Positions 1 through 6,229 are shown, counted from the first letter of the stretch. The stretch is DNA of 10,363 bases from Thaumarchaeota archaeon S13 (GCA_003724275.1 RHFA01000056.1:1-10363); one strand, 5' to 3'. Program-made: numbers and translations. The notes: generated by a model from the letters alone, not told the origin.

Positions 1-1
1 G

Positions 2-82
2 AGGCGGTGCGGCGGCAGGGCCGACCCCGCCACGGCGAGGTCGCTCATCGAGGAGCGCCTGCGCTCGCATGACATGGGTTAA
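2..82 (+). CDS. Possible C-terminal tail of an upstream gene (partial, 5' end outside window)
   Basis: One plus-strand frame is open from the window edge to a TAA at 80-82. Its last residues (ATARSLIEERLRSHDMG) look like an amphipathic charged C-terminal helix, more protein-like than the other two plus frames. Only 26 codons are visible, so no family can be named. Its stop codon lies inside the TATA-like element of the next gene, so a real gene here would end within the promoter of the binding-protein operon. The short length and high GC mean this could be chance. Confidence 0.35.
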   Translation, partial: RRCGGRADPATARSLIEERLRSHDMG

Positions 83-87
83 TTAAA
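79..87 (+). promoter_or_regulatory. TATA-like promoter element of the binding-protein operon
   Basis: The AT-only stretch TTAATTAAA stands out in very GC-rich surroundings. Its centre is about 27 bases upstream of the TTG at 110, where an archaeal TATA box would place the transcript start at or next to that codon. This suggests a leaderless mRNA. A GAGGAG lies at 88-93, but about 16 bases from the start, which is too far for a typical ribosome binding site. Confidence 0.55.
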
Positions 88-109
88 GAGGAGATCCGCG
101 CGCGCGCCG

Positions 110-1393
110 TTGAGCGTCACAAGACCGGCCATTGTCGGGGCAGTCTGCCTTGCCGCCGGCCTTGCCATCGGCGTCTGGGCCGCTGGCCTCTCGCCGGTCG
201 GGCAGGGCGAGGGGGTCCCGCGCGACGGGTCGCCCTCGGGCCTCTCGGGGACAGTCGACATTGGCATGCTCATGCCCCTCACGGGGGGCCAGTCGACTCA
301 CGGCGAGGAGAACGCCGCGGCGGCCGTCATTGCCGTCGACGACCTCAACGACTACCTCTCGGGCGTCGGCGCGCCATGGAGGGCGCGCGCCGTCATGGAG
401 GACACGGGGACGAGCCCCGCGCTGGCCCTCGAAAAGCTCACGACGCTCAGCGCGCGCGGGATCACCGCAGTCGTCGGCCCGCAGACTAGCGGCGAGGTCC
501 GCGCCGCAAAGGCGTACGCCGACTCTAACGGCATGATACTCTTTAGCCACGCCTCGACGGCGCCGGCCCTGGCGATTCCCGGCGACAGCGTCTACCGCAT
601 GCTCGTAGATGACACAAAGCAGGGGCCGGTGATAGCCTCGCTCGCCGACCGCGCCGGCGCCAGCGTTGTCGTGCCCGTCTGGCGGGCCGACACGTGGGGC
701 GAGGGCCTCTCCGAGTCGGCCTCGGAGGCCTTTAGGGCCCGCGGGGGGACCGTCGACGAGGGCATACCATACAACCCGGAGACCGTGGACTTTTCGGCGA
801 CGGTCTCTGTCCTGGCCGAAAAGGTCGAGGGCCACATTGCCGACGTTGGCACCGAGGGCGTCATTGTCCTGCTCATCGCGTTCAACGAGGCCCTGCCCAT
901 AATGCAGACGGCGGCCAACCACGGCATCCTCGCCGACGTGCGCTGGCTGGGCACCGACGGCAACGCGCTCGTCCACAAGATCACCGAAGACCCGATCGCC
1001 TCGGCGTTTGCCGACTCGGTAGAGTTCACTACGGTCCAGATATCGGCGACACGCAACCCCATCTATGAGGACGTGCGCGAGCGCGTCGGCGCGCAGTTTG
1101 GCGGGCGCGAGCCCAACGCGTATGCGTACACGGCGTACGACGCGACGTGGGTGATAGGCCTCTCGCTGCTGCACGCCGGCTCGGAGAGGGCCGCCGACCT
1201 GGCCAGCGCCATCCCGACAGTCGCCGCGGGACACTATGGCGCGCTGGGCAACACGCGACTCAACGAGGCCGGCGACCTGGCCAGCGCCGACTATGACCTT
1301 TGGGCAACGTCTGGCGGCGAGTGGGTCAGCCGCGGGACATACATGATAGCCACGGACACCGTCGTGCCGCCCGGCGCGGAGGGGGGCGCCTAG
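110..1393 (+). CDS. Branched-chain amino acid-type ABC transporter substrate-binding protein (first paralog)
   Basis: This is a periplasmic-binding-protein fold type I receptor of the LIV/HAAT importer class, which captures solute outside the cell and delivers it to the LivHM permeases. Residues 8-26 are a hydrophobic N-terminal segment without a clear lipobox, so the protein is probably anchored by a helix, followed by a Gly/Pro-rich linker (about 28-46). The receptor domain starts with a DIGMLMPLTGG strand and loop (50-60). It keeps a VVGPQTSG loop (121-128), typical of the ligand-binding region, then ASTAPALA (148-155) and VVPVWRADTWG (187-197). The TTG start is the only usual start codon after the in-frame TAA at 80-82 and fits the TATA spacing. 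Its 427 residues suit the family. The next gene follows with no gap and is a close paralog. The ligand could be amino acids, amides or urea and cannot be decided here. Confidence 0.9.
   Translation: MSVTRPAIVGAVCLAAGLAIGVWAAGLSPVGQGEGVPRDGSPSGLSGTVDIGMLMPLTGGQSTHGEENAAAAVIAVDDLNDYLSGVGAPWRARAVMEDTGTSPALALEKLTTLSARGITAVVGPQTSGEVRAAKAYADSNGMILFSHASTAPALAIPGDSVYRMLVDDTKQGPVIASLADRAGASVVVPVWRADTWGEGLSESASEAFRARGGTVDEGIPYNPETVDFSATVSVLAEKVEGHIADVGTEGVIVLLIAFNEALPIMQTAANHGILADVRWLGTDGNALVHKITEDPIASAFADSVEFTTVQISATRNPIYEDVRERVGAQFGGREPNAYAYTAYDATWVIGLSLLHAGSERAADLASAIPTVAAGHYGALGNTRLNEAGDLASADYDLWATSGGEWVSRGTYMIATDTVVPPGAEGGA
1378..1382 (+). promoter_or_regulatory. Shine-Dalgarno motif for the second binding protein
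   Basis: GGAGG lies inside the end of the first binding-protein gene, 11 bases before the ATG at 1394. It supports re-initiation or internal initiation on a shared mRNA. Confidence 0.5.
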
Positions 1394-2644
1394 ATGGCCT
1401 CCGGCGTCGCCGCCGCAGTCGGCATCATTGCGCTCATCGCCGGCGTCGCGGGGGGGTTTTTTGCCATGGGGGGCAACACGATAGGCGACACGGGCGCGCC
1501 GGCAGAGCGCGCGGGCCTCTCCGGGACGTACACGCTCGGCCACGTCGCGCCGCTCTCCGGCGACCTCTCACAGTACGGCAACGACGGGATCGCCGCCGCT
1601 CGCCTCGCCGAGGCAGACTTTAACGAGTACCTCGAGTCCCTCGGCGCAGAGTGGCGCCTCGCGCTGGCCCACGAGGACACGCAGACAAACCCCGCGCTAG
1701 CGCTGGACAGGATAACGTCGCTCAAGGCGCGCGGCGTCAACGCGGCGATCGTCTATTCTAGCGCCGCGGTCAACTCGATAAAGGGCTATGTCGACGCCAA
1801 CGGCATGACGGTCATAAGCGGCACGTCGACTGCGCCGCAGCTGGCCGTGGCAGGCGACGGCGTGTTCAGGCTGGTCCCCGACGACACGAGGCAGGGGCCG
1901 GCACTCGCCGCGCTCATGGCCGGCTCGGGGATTGAGGCGATCGTGCCGGTGTGGCGCAGCGACACGTGGGGCACGGGCCTGGAGGAGTCTGCCCGCGAGG
2001 CCTTTGAGGCGCTCGGCGGCACGGTCGCCGAGGGCGTCCCCTACAACCCAGAGTCGCCGGCCCTCTCCGTCTCGGCGTCTGTCCTCGCCGAGCGCGTCGA
2101 GGCCCTCGTAGCCGAGCACGGCGCCGAGCGCGTCGCGGTCCTCTCGATAAGCTTCGCCGAGACGCTGGAGATAATGCAAGAGGCCTCTGCCCACGACGCG
2201 CTCGACGGCGTCGCGTGGTTTTGCACGGACGGGATCACGGGCAACACAAACCTCCTCGCCGACCCCATAGGCCTCGCGTTCGCCGAGACGACGCGCCTGC
2301 GCGGGACGCAGCCGGCCGCCGCGGACACGGCGCAGCGCGCCGACGTCGAGGCCCGCCTCGTCGAGGAGCTCGGGCGCATCCCCAACACGTACTCTTTTGG
2401 CGTGTATGACGCCGTGTGGCTCTTTGGCAAGTCCGTCCTAGAGTCCGGCAGCGACTCGCCCGAGGCGATCCGCGCCGCGCTCCCGCTTGTCGCCTCCGTC
2501 CACAGCGGCGCCGTGGGCCACACCGAGCTCAACGAGGCCGGCGACCTGGACTCGGCGGACTATTCCATATGGGGAGTGGAGGACGGCGAGTGGCGCGTCG
2601 TGGCGACGTACATGGCCGCCTCGGGCGCAGTCGTGCCGGCCTAG
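1394..2644 (+). CDS. Branched-chain amino acid-type ABC transporter substrate-binding protein (second paralog)
   Basis: This is a 416-residue type I substrate-binding protein, colinear with its upstream neighbour. Blocks shared by both include STAPxLA (146-152 here), IVPVWRSDTWG (183-193), the EGVPYNPE region (213-220) and TELNEAGDLDSADY (377-390). Residues 4-26 form an N-terminal membrane anchor. The ATG follows directly on the TAG of the first gene, so the two are almost certainly cotranscribed. The clearest difference lies in the binding-region loop: the first paralog has VVGPQTSG, whereas this one has IVYSSAAV (119-126), without the Gly-Pro. That suggests a different or altered ligand preference. 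A G7T6 tract falls in codons 19-23. The TAG stop interleaves with the stop of livF on the other strand. Confidence 0.9.
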   Translation: MASGVAAAVGIIALIAGVAGGFFAMGGNTIGDTGAPAERAGLSGTYTLGHVAPLSGDLSQYGNDGIAAARLAEADFNEYLESLGAEWRLALAHEDTQTNPALALDRITSLKARGVNAAIVYSSAAVNSIKGYVDANGMTVISGTSTAPQLAVAGDGVFRLVPDDTRQGPALAALMAGSGIEAIVPVWRSDTWGTGLEESAREAFEALGGTVAEGVPYNPESPALSVSASVLAERVEALVAEHGAERVAVLSISFAETLEIMQEASAHDALDGVAWFCTDGITGNTNLLADPIGLAFAETTRLRGTQPAAADTAQRADVEARLVEELGRIPNTYSFGVYDAVWLFGKSVLESGSDSPEAIRAALPLVASVHSGAVGHTELNEAGDLDSADYSIWGVEDGEWRVVATYMAASGAVVPA

Positions 2645-3366
2645 CGCATCCCGAGGTACAGCCTGCACAGGTCTGCCCTCCCGCGGAGGCCGTCGGGGGC
2701 GCCCGCAAAGGCGACGCCGCCGTTTGCGAGGACAGTGACGGCGTCGCCGACCTCAAGCGCGCGCCTGACGTTCTGCTCTACGAGCACGACGGTGATGCCA
2801 AAAGAGTCGCGCATCTCGCGGACCTTGGCGATGACCTCGCCGGCTAGCCTCGGCGAGAGGTTTGCCGTCGGCTCGTCAAAGAGCATGACGTCAGGCCTCC
2901 TCACGAGGGCCATCCCCATGGCGAGCATCTGCCGCTCCCCGCCGCTGAGTGACTCGGCGCGGCCGCCGGCGTGCCTGGCCAGCGCGGGGAACGTCCTCAT
3001 GGCGCCGTCCGCGCGGCCCCTCGCCTCGCCCTCGCCGAGCGTATAGCCGGCCATGACGAGGTTTTCGCGCACGCTGAGGTTTGTAAAGACGTTCTTCACC
3101 TGCGGCAGGTACGCCACGCCGGCGCGCGCTATCTCGTGGGGCTCCATGCGAGTGATGTCGCGGCCCGCATACTCTACGCTCCCAGAGTGGACCGAGCACA
3201 GCCCAAAGAGGCTCTTTAGCAGCGTGGACTTGCCGCTGCCGTTGGGCCCCACAATGACGGTAATCTCGCCCCTCCTGGCCACAAAGTCTACCCCCGATAT
3301 GACCGTGCTGTTGCCATAGCCGGCGACCAGCGCGCCCGTCTGCATTAGCGCGCCGCTAGCGTCCAA
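2641..3366 (-). CDS. livF: LivF-type ATPase of the branched-chain amino acid ABC transporter
   Basis: This is a cytoplasmic ATPase that pairs with LivG to power the importer. All ABC motifs are present over 241 residues: Walker A GPNGSGKST (40-48), Q-loop glutamine (89), signature LSGGE (140-144) and Walker B VMLFDEP (160-166). The switch position is glutamine in VEQN (196-199) rather than histidine. This substitution is characteristic of LivF proteins and separates it from its neighbour. The TTG start at 3366 is preferred over the ATG at 3345 because a GAGGAGG lies six bases upstream of it, inside livG. The gene overlaps livG by 11 bases, so translation is probably coupled. It ends against the binding-protein operon with a 4-base overlap. 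Confidence 0.93.
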   Translation of the reverse strand: MDASGALMQTGALVAGYGNSTVISGVDFVARRGEITVIVGPNGSGKSTLLKSLFGLCSVHSGSVEYAGRDITRMEPHEIARAGVAYLPQVKNVFTNLSVRENLVMAGYTLGEGEARGRADGAMRTFPALARHAGGRAESLSGGERQMLAMGMALVRRPDVMLFDEPTANLSPRLAGEVIAKVREMRDSFGITVVLVEQNVRRALEVGDAVTVLANGGVAFAGAPDGLRGRADLCRLYLGMR

Positions 3367-4138
3367 GGTATGCCTCCTCGACGCGCCTGTTGGCCATGAC
3401 CTCCTCGGCGGTCCCCTCGGCGACTATCCTGCCGGAGTCCATGGCAAAGACGCGGTCGGCGTACGCCAGCGAGATGTCAAGGCGGTGCTCTATGACCAGA
3501 AACGTGGTCCCGTCTCTGGCCGCCATGTCGCGTATGTCGCCAAATATGCGGTGGGCAAGCGTGGGGTTTACGCCGGCTATGGGCTCGTCCATGAGTATCA
3601 CGCGCGCGCCGCCCACCCTGGCCTTTGCGAGCTCTAGGAGCTTGCGCTGCCCGCCGCTGAGGCTGTCGCTGCGCTCGGAGGCCTTTTCGGCGAGGCCGGA
3701 CGCCGAGAGGGCCTCGCCGGCCCTGCGCATCGCGCCCTCCTCGTCCCCCCTCCACAGGCGGCGCAGCGGCGCGCGCCGGTAGGACTCGCCCCTGTTCTTG
3801 CCAGTTGCCACGAGGACGTTCTCGCGGGCCGTTAGCATCGCAAAGGACTGTGGCGTCTGGAACGTGCGCACGAGGCCTCGCCGGTTGACCTCGAGCATCG
3901 GCAGGCCCGTAATCTCCTCGCCGGCGAGCCTCACAGACCCGCCGTCGGCGCGCAGCGCGCCAGAGATGACGTTTATGAGCGTCGTCTTGCCGCTTCCGTT
4001 GGGCCCGATGAGCTGGTGGACCCTGCCGGCCTCCAGGCGCATGTCAACGCCGTCCAGGACGACCAGGCCGCCGAAGAGCTTGCGCACGCCGGTTGCCTCC
4101 AGGGCCGCCCCCTCCCCGCCGGTTCCTACACCGCCCAT
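3356..4138 (-). CDS. livG: LivG-type ATPase of the branched-chain amino acid ABC transporter
   Basis: This is the second ATPase of the LIV importer, 260 residues, the usual LivG size. Motifs are Walker A GPNGSGKTT (45-53), Q-loop in RTFQ (Q94), signature LSGGQ (160-164) and Walker B VILMDEP (180-186). The LivG-type AGVNP follows Walker B (188-192), and the switch histidine is in VIEH (H218). The core begins at LEATGVRKLFGG (13-24), so the first dozen Gly-rich residues are a small extension. The ATG at 4138 is the only usual start before that core. No good SD precedes it, and a CTTAAT element 33-38 bases upstream may be the promoter. It is first in a two-gene unit with livF, on the strand opposite to the binding proteins and permeases. 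Confidence 0.93.
   Translation of the reverse strand: MGGVGTGGEGAALEATGVRKLFGGLVVLDGVDMRLEAGRVHQLIGPNGSGKTTLINVISGALRADGGSVRLAGEEITGLPMLEVNRRGLVRTFQTPQSFAMLTARENVLVATGKNRGESYRRAPLRRLWRGDEEGAMRRAGEALSASGLAEKASERSDSLSGGQRKLLELAKARVGGARVILMDEPIAGVNPTLAHRIFGDIRDMAARDGTTFLVIEHRLDISLAYADRVFAMDSGRIVAEGTAEEVMANRRVEEAYLGR
3373..3379 (-). promoter_or_regulatory. Shine-Dalgarno motif deciding the livF TTG start
   Basis: Read on the minus strand the sequence is GAGGAGG, followed by six bases and then the TTG at 3366. It lies within the last codons of livG and argues for the TTG rather than the internal ATG at 3345. Confidence 0.65.
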
Positions 4139-4170
4139 GGCGCCACGCGCGCGGCCCGGCGGCGGGCAGC

Positions 4171-4176
4171 ATTAAG
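4171..4176 (-). promoter_or_regulatory. Weak TATA-like element for livGF
   Basis: The minus strand reads CTTAAT here, preceded by AAAACC. It is the only AT-rich stretch near the livG start and would give a transcript start roughly 10 bases before the ATG at 4138. The match to an archaeal TATA box is imperfect. Confidence 0.35.
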
Positions 4177-4206
4177 GGTTTTGAGGCCGCCGGCGCGGAG
4201 CCGCGA

Positions 4207-4242
4207 CCCCCGGCCCCCCGCAGCGGCGGGGGGCCGCCGGGG
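4207..4242. repeat. Strong GC-only inverted repeat between divergent promoters
   Basis: The arms 4211-4221 and 4226-4236 are perfectly complementary over 11 base pairs around a 4-base loop (AGCG). Beyond a 2-base bulge, 4207-4210 pairs with 4239-4242. It lies between the proposed livGF and 4339-gene promoters, so neither predicted transcript would contain it. It may act as DNA, for instance as a protein-binding site, or it may be a by-product of a G/C-rich stretch. Confidence 0.5.
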
Positions 4243-4307
4243 AGAGCCTGTGCCATGGGCCGTGCCCCGCCAGGGGTTCTTTCTGGGCGTGCCCGATCTG
4301 GCTAACG

Positions 4308-4314
4308 AATATAT
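4308..4314 (+). promoter_or_regulatory. TATA box for the 4339-5998 gene pair
   Basis: AATATAT is centred 28 bases before the ATG at 4339, the distance expected when transcription starts at the start codon. It is the best TATA match in the window. A short GGGC-GT-GCCC palindrome sits upstream of it at 4285-4294 and could be an operator. Confidence 0.6.
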
Positions 4315-4338
4315 CGCAGTCTGTGCCGCGTCTGCGCC

Positions 4339-5283
4339 ATGCAGGCTGCGGCAAGCCTCATGGGGCAAGTCCAGACCGCCGGGGATCTAGAGGGCGCGCT
4401 GCGCGCCATGATGCTAGACGGGACCGGAACAGAGCGGCGGCTAAAGACGTTCATAGTGGATCTCGACGGGGACGGCCCCCCTCGGGGCAGGGGCGGAGTA
4501 GAGTGGGATGTCCTGCCCGCAGGGATCGAGGGCGTGTCGTACGTGTCGCGCCGCGGCGCTGGCGCGGGGGCGTGCGAGCTGGTGCTGGATCGCAGGCGGG
4601 GCAGGTTTTGCATGGCCCACACGTCCGCCGCCGACGGCAATGCCGGAGACACCGTGTCCCTGCTGGCCCGCACGACAGGGCTGGGTCGCGCATGGGTGTG
4701 TCCCGCCGTCCTGGGTATGCTGGCCGGCGCGGCAGGCAATGGGACAGCCTCGGGCGGAACGATTCGCATGTCGCGCGGGGATTCTGCGGGGCACGCCGAG
4801 GCAGACGTGCGATGCGACGGCGTGGTCATGCATGCCGGAGGGGGGTCGGTGGGAGCCCACCTGGAGATCGCCGTGGAGGTGCGCGATGCGTACGCGCGCA
4901 TGTGCGAAAACGCCGAGAGGTTTCGCCTGGGGGCAATGGACACGCCAGACGGCCGGCGCATTGACCTGCGGCCAATAGACATGGCGTTTTCCCGGAAGAT
5001 TGAGGACGTGTCAGGGCTCATCGACAGGGTGTTTGACGGCAAGCCACCACTTATGATGCGCGGCAACAAGATACACATCGCAGGTGACCAGTACCATGTC
5101 CCAACCGCAAACATGGAGGAAATGCACCATATGGGCATAGACGTCACACCCAGGTTCCTGAGCGTCGGCATCCAGCATGGGTGCTCGGCAGGCGGCGTGC
5201 TCCGGCTATTGGCGTACCTGCAGCTCCACCATGACCGTGCGCTCACTTGCGAGCAGGTGACTGCGGGAGTGTGCGGTGCATAG
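4339..5283 (+). CDS. Uncharacterised 314-residue protein, first gene of an inserted pair
   Basis: I do not recognise this protein. It has no evident signal peptide or membrane helix, so it is probably cytoplasmic. The first 170 residues are rich in Gly and Ala, with an acidic FIVDLDGDG stretch (38-46). The C-terminal part (about 174-300) looks most like a folded domain: a charged helix at 176-196, then FSRKIEDVSGLIDRVFDG (217-234), DQYHVPTANMEEMHHMG (250-266) and a His/Cys-containing stretch (280-300). The ATG is chosen because the TATA box lies 28 bases upstream. The opposite strand is also open over nearly the whole gene (5246-4302), but that product is Ser/Pro/Arg-rich and lacks promoter support. 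The gene overlaps the PD-DxK gene by 8 bases, so the two products probably act together. Confidence 0.7.
   Translation: MQAAASLMGQVQTAGDLEGALRAMMLDGTGTERRLKTFIVDLDGDGPPRGRGGVEWDVLPAGIEGVSYVSRRGAGAGACELVLDRRRGRFCMAHTSAADGNAGDTVSLLARTTGLGRAWVCPAVLGMLAGAAGNGTASGGTIRMSRGDSAGHAEADVRCDGVVMHAGGGSVGAHLEIAVEVRDAYARMCENAERFRLGAMDTPDGRRIDLRPIDMAFSRKIEDVSGLIDRVFDGKPPLMMRGNKIHIAGDQYHVPTANMEEMHHMGIDVTPRFLSVGIQHGCSAGGVLRLLAYLQLHHDRALTCEQVTAGVCGA
5265..5269 (+). promoter_or_regulatory. Shine-Dalgarno motif for the GTG-started nuclease-like gene
   Basis: GGGAG ends six bases before the GTG at 5276, within the end of the preceding gene. It supports this GTG and coupled translation of the pair. Confidence 0.45.
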
Positions 5284-5998
5284 CCACACGAGTCTCGTTA
5301 ACAAGACACTTGGCCTGGGCACGCCTGACGTGAGAGGCAACTCGTCATTGTTTCTTGACCACGGATACCGGGCTTACGCCATCGAAAAAAGCGTTCACGT
5401 GGGAGACAGAATTGTAGTTCCAGACGTCATTTTCCTAAACGAAGAAACAGGCCACCTGCTTGTGGTGGACTGCAAAAGTGGAGCCAACATAAACACTGAC
5501 CAGGATCAGCGCTATTCACTTATGTGCCTGAACGACATAATAAGGACAACAAGGCCAGAATGCGCAGTTCATTCGCACACGTTTGCGTATGCGATAAACG
5601 AGATGCGCCATGAAAGAATCAGGTCACACACAAACGCGGCCCTGATAATATTTGGGCATAACTCGGTGCGTGGAGACGGAGACCTGGGAAATTCTAGACT
5701 GACTCGGCTGCTGTTAGAGGGGGTGGCGCTAGAGGAAACGCCGTATCCGCGATTCACGGCATACCCGTTTTCAGTCCACGACCGGCATGCAGACATTGAC
5801 GGGCACGTGGAGATTGGACTATCCCTATACGTGGGAGAACGCGGCTTGGCCAGAAAACCCCCGGCCAACAACGCCGTGGCGCTTGAGATTCTTCGCATCG
5901 TTCACCCATATCACTCCATCTTTGGATCTTCTCACAGGGACGAGCTAGTGGGCGTGATCCGGGAGAGCCTTGCCAGGACTTTCGCCGCGTCGGGATGA
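5276..5998 (+). CDS. PD-(D/E)xK nuclease-like protein, second gene of the inserted pair
   Basis: This 240-residue protein has the layout of a PD-(D/E)xK nuclease core. A basic/acidic helix contains E37, and the strand RIVVPDVIFL carries P49-D50. A short turn leads into LLVVDCKSG with D65-x-K67, and DQDQ (75-78) follows. In this superfamily D50, D65 and K67 would bind metal and activate water for phosphodiester cleavage. The later part has His-rich stretches and no motif I can name. No membrane segment is seen. The GTG start overlaps the previous gene by 8 bases and has GGGAG six bases upstream. Base composition is clearly lower in GC than the transporter genes, suggesting separate origin. The fold call is mine from the motif alone. 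The target could be foreign DNA, a repair intermediate or RNA, or activity may be lost. Confidence 0.7.
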   Translation: MHSHTSLVNKTLGLGTPDVRGNSSLFLDHGYRAYAIEKSVHVGDRIVVPDVIFLNEETGHLLVVDCKSGANINTDQDQRYSLMCLNDIIRTTRPECAVHSHTFAYAINEMRHERIRSHTNAALIIFGHNSVRGDGDLGNSRLTRLLLEGVALEETPYPRFTAYPFSVHDRHADIDGHVEIGLSLYVGERGLARKPPANNAVALEILRIVHPYHSIFGSSHRDELVGVIRESLARTFAASG

Positions 5999-5999
5999 T

Positions 6000-6057
6000 G
6001 TCGCCCCTGGGAAAGCCAGGCGCGTTGCCCCCGGCGGCTTGCGCCTGAACGGGCGAC
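6000..6057 (+). repeat. Nested inverted repeat just after the nuclease-like gene
   Basis: Arms GTCGCCC (6000-6006) and GGGCGAC (6051-6057) pair perfectly. Inside them CAGGCGC (6017-6023) pairs perfectly with GCGCCTG (6041-6047), leaving a 17-base C/G-rich loop. The structure starts two bases after the TGA, so in RNA it would form a 3'-UTR stem-loop. Only three T residues follow, so it is not a classical terminator. It could protect the mRNA end or be a small structured RNA. Confidence 0.5.
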
Positions 6058-6135
6058 TTTGGCAAAAGGGCCCGGAATTCCGCGCCAGGGCGCGAACGCC
6101 CGACGCGCGCCATGGGGTCGGCGGCGTGCGCGGCA

Positions 6136-6142
6136 CTTAAAT
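6136..6142 (+). promoter_or_regulatory. TATA box of the livHM operon
   Basis: CTTAAAT is the only AT-rich hexamer-sized stretch before the permease genes. Its centre is 28 bases before an ATG at 6167, the same spacing seen at the TATA box of the 4339 gene. This puts the transcript start about 60 bases before livH. A GGGCG-CGAA-CGCCC hairpin lies further upstream at 6088-6101. Confidence 0.55.
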
Positions 6143-6166
6143 CCGCGCCGCGCCGCGCGGCCTCCC

Positions 6167-6229
6167 ATGGCTGCGCCCGACTGTAGTGCGCCCCGCGGCC
6201 CCGCGCCTCGGGGGAGCCCGGCGCCATGA
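6167..6229 (+). CDS. Possible 20-residue leader peptide overlapping livH (mini-ORF)
   Basis: From the ATG predicted to be at the transcript start, 20 codons (Met-Ala-Ala-Pro-Asp-Cys..., rich in Pro, Ala, Gly and Arg) lead to a TGA at 6227-6229. That stop overlaps the livH ATG at 6226 as ATGA, the classic arrangement for coupled translation. No family is recognisable at this length. The only Cys is residue 6, and there is no run of branched-chain codons that would suggest classical attenuation. The case rests on position: TATA spacing to the first ATG and the ATGA junction. It could still be an untranslated leader. Confidence 0.35.
   Translation: MAAPDCSAPRGPAPRGSPAP

Noticed and set aside
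83..1543. Long minus-strand open frame (486 codons) opposite the first binding protein
   Set aside because: Its product is Arg/Gly/Ala/Asp-rich with no family motif, while the plus strand encodes a clear binding protein. GC-rich codon bias keeps antisense frames open.
3343..3345. ATG as the livF start (minus strand)
   Set aside because: The TTG at 3366 has a GAGGAGG at six-base spacing, whereas this ATG has no comparable motif.
4302..5246. Minus-strand frame of 314 codons opposite the unknown cassette gene
   Set aside because: Ser/Pro/Arg-rich composition and no promoter support. The plus frame has a well-spaced TATA box, an overlapping partner gene and a protein-like C-terminal half.
6073..6080. 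GGAATTCC palindrome
   Set aside because: A single 8-base palindrome is expected by chance and has no partner site or link to a promoter element.
5999..6225. Possible tRNA or other known RNA gene in the gap before livH
   Set aside because: No T-loop-like GGTTCRA block or cloverleaf arms could be found; only simple inverted repeats are present.
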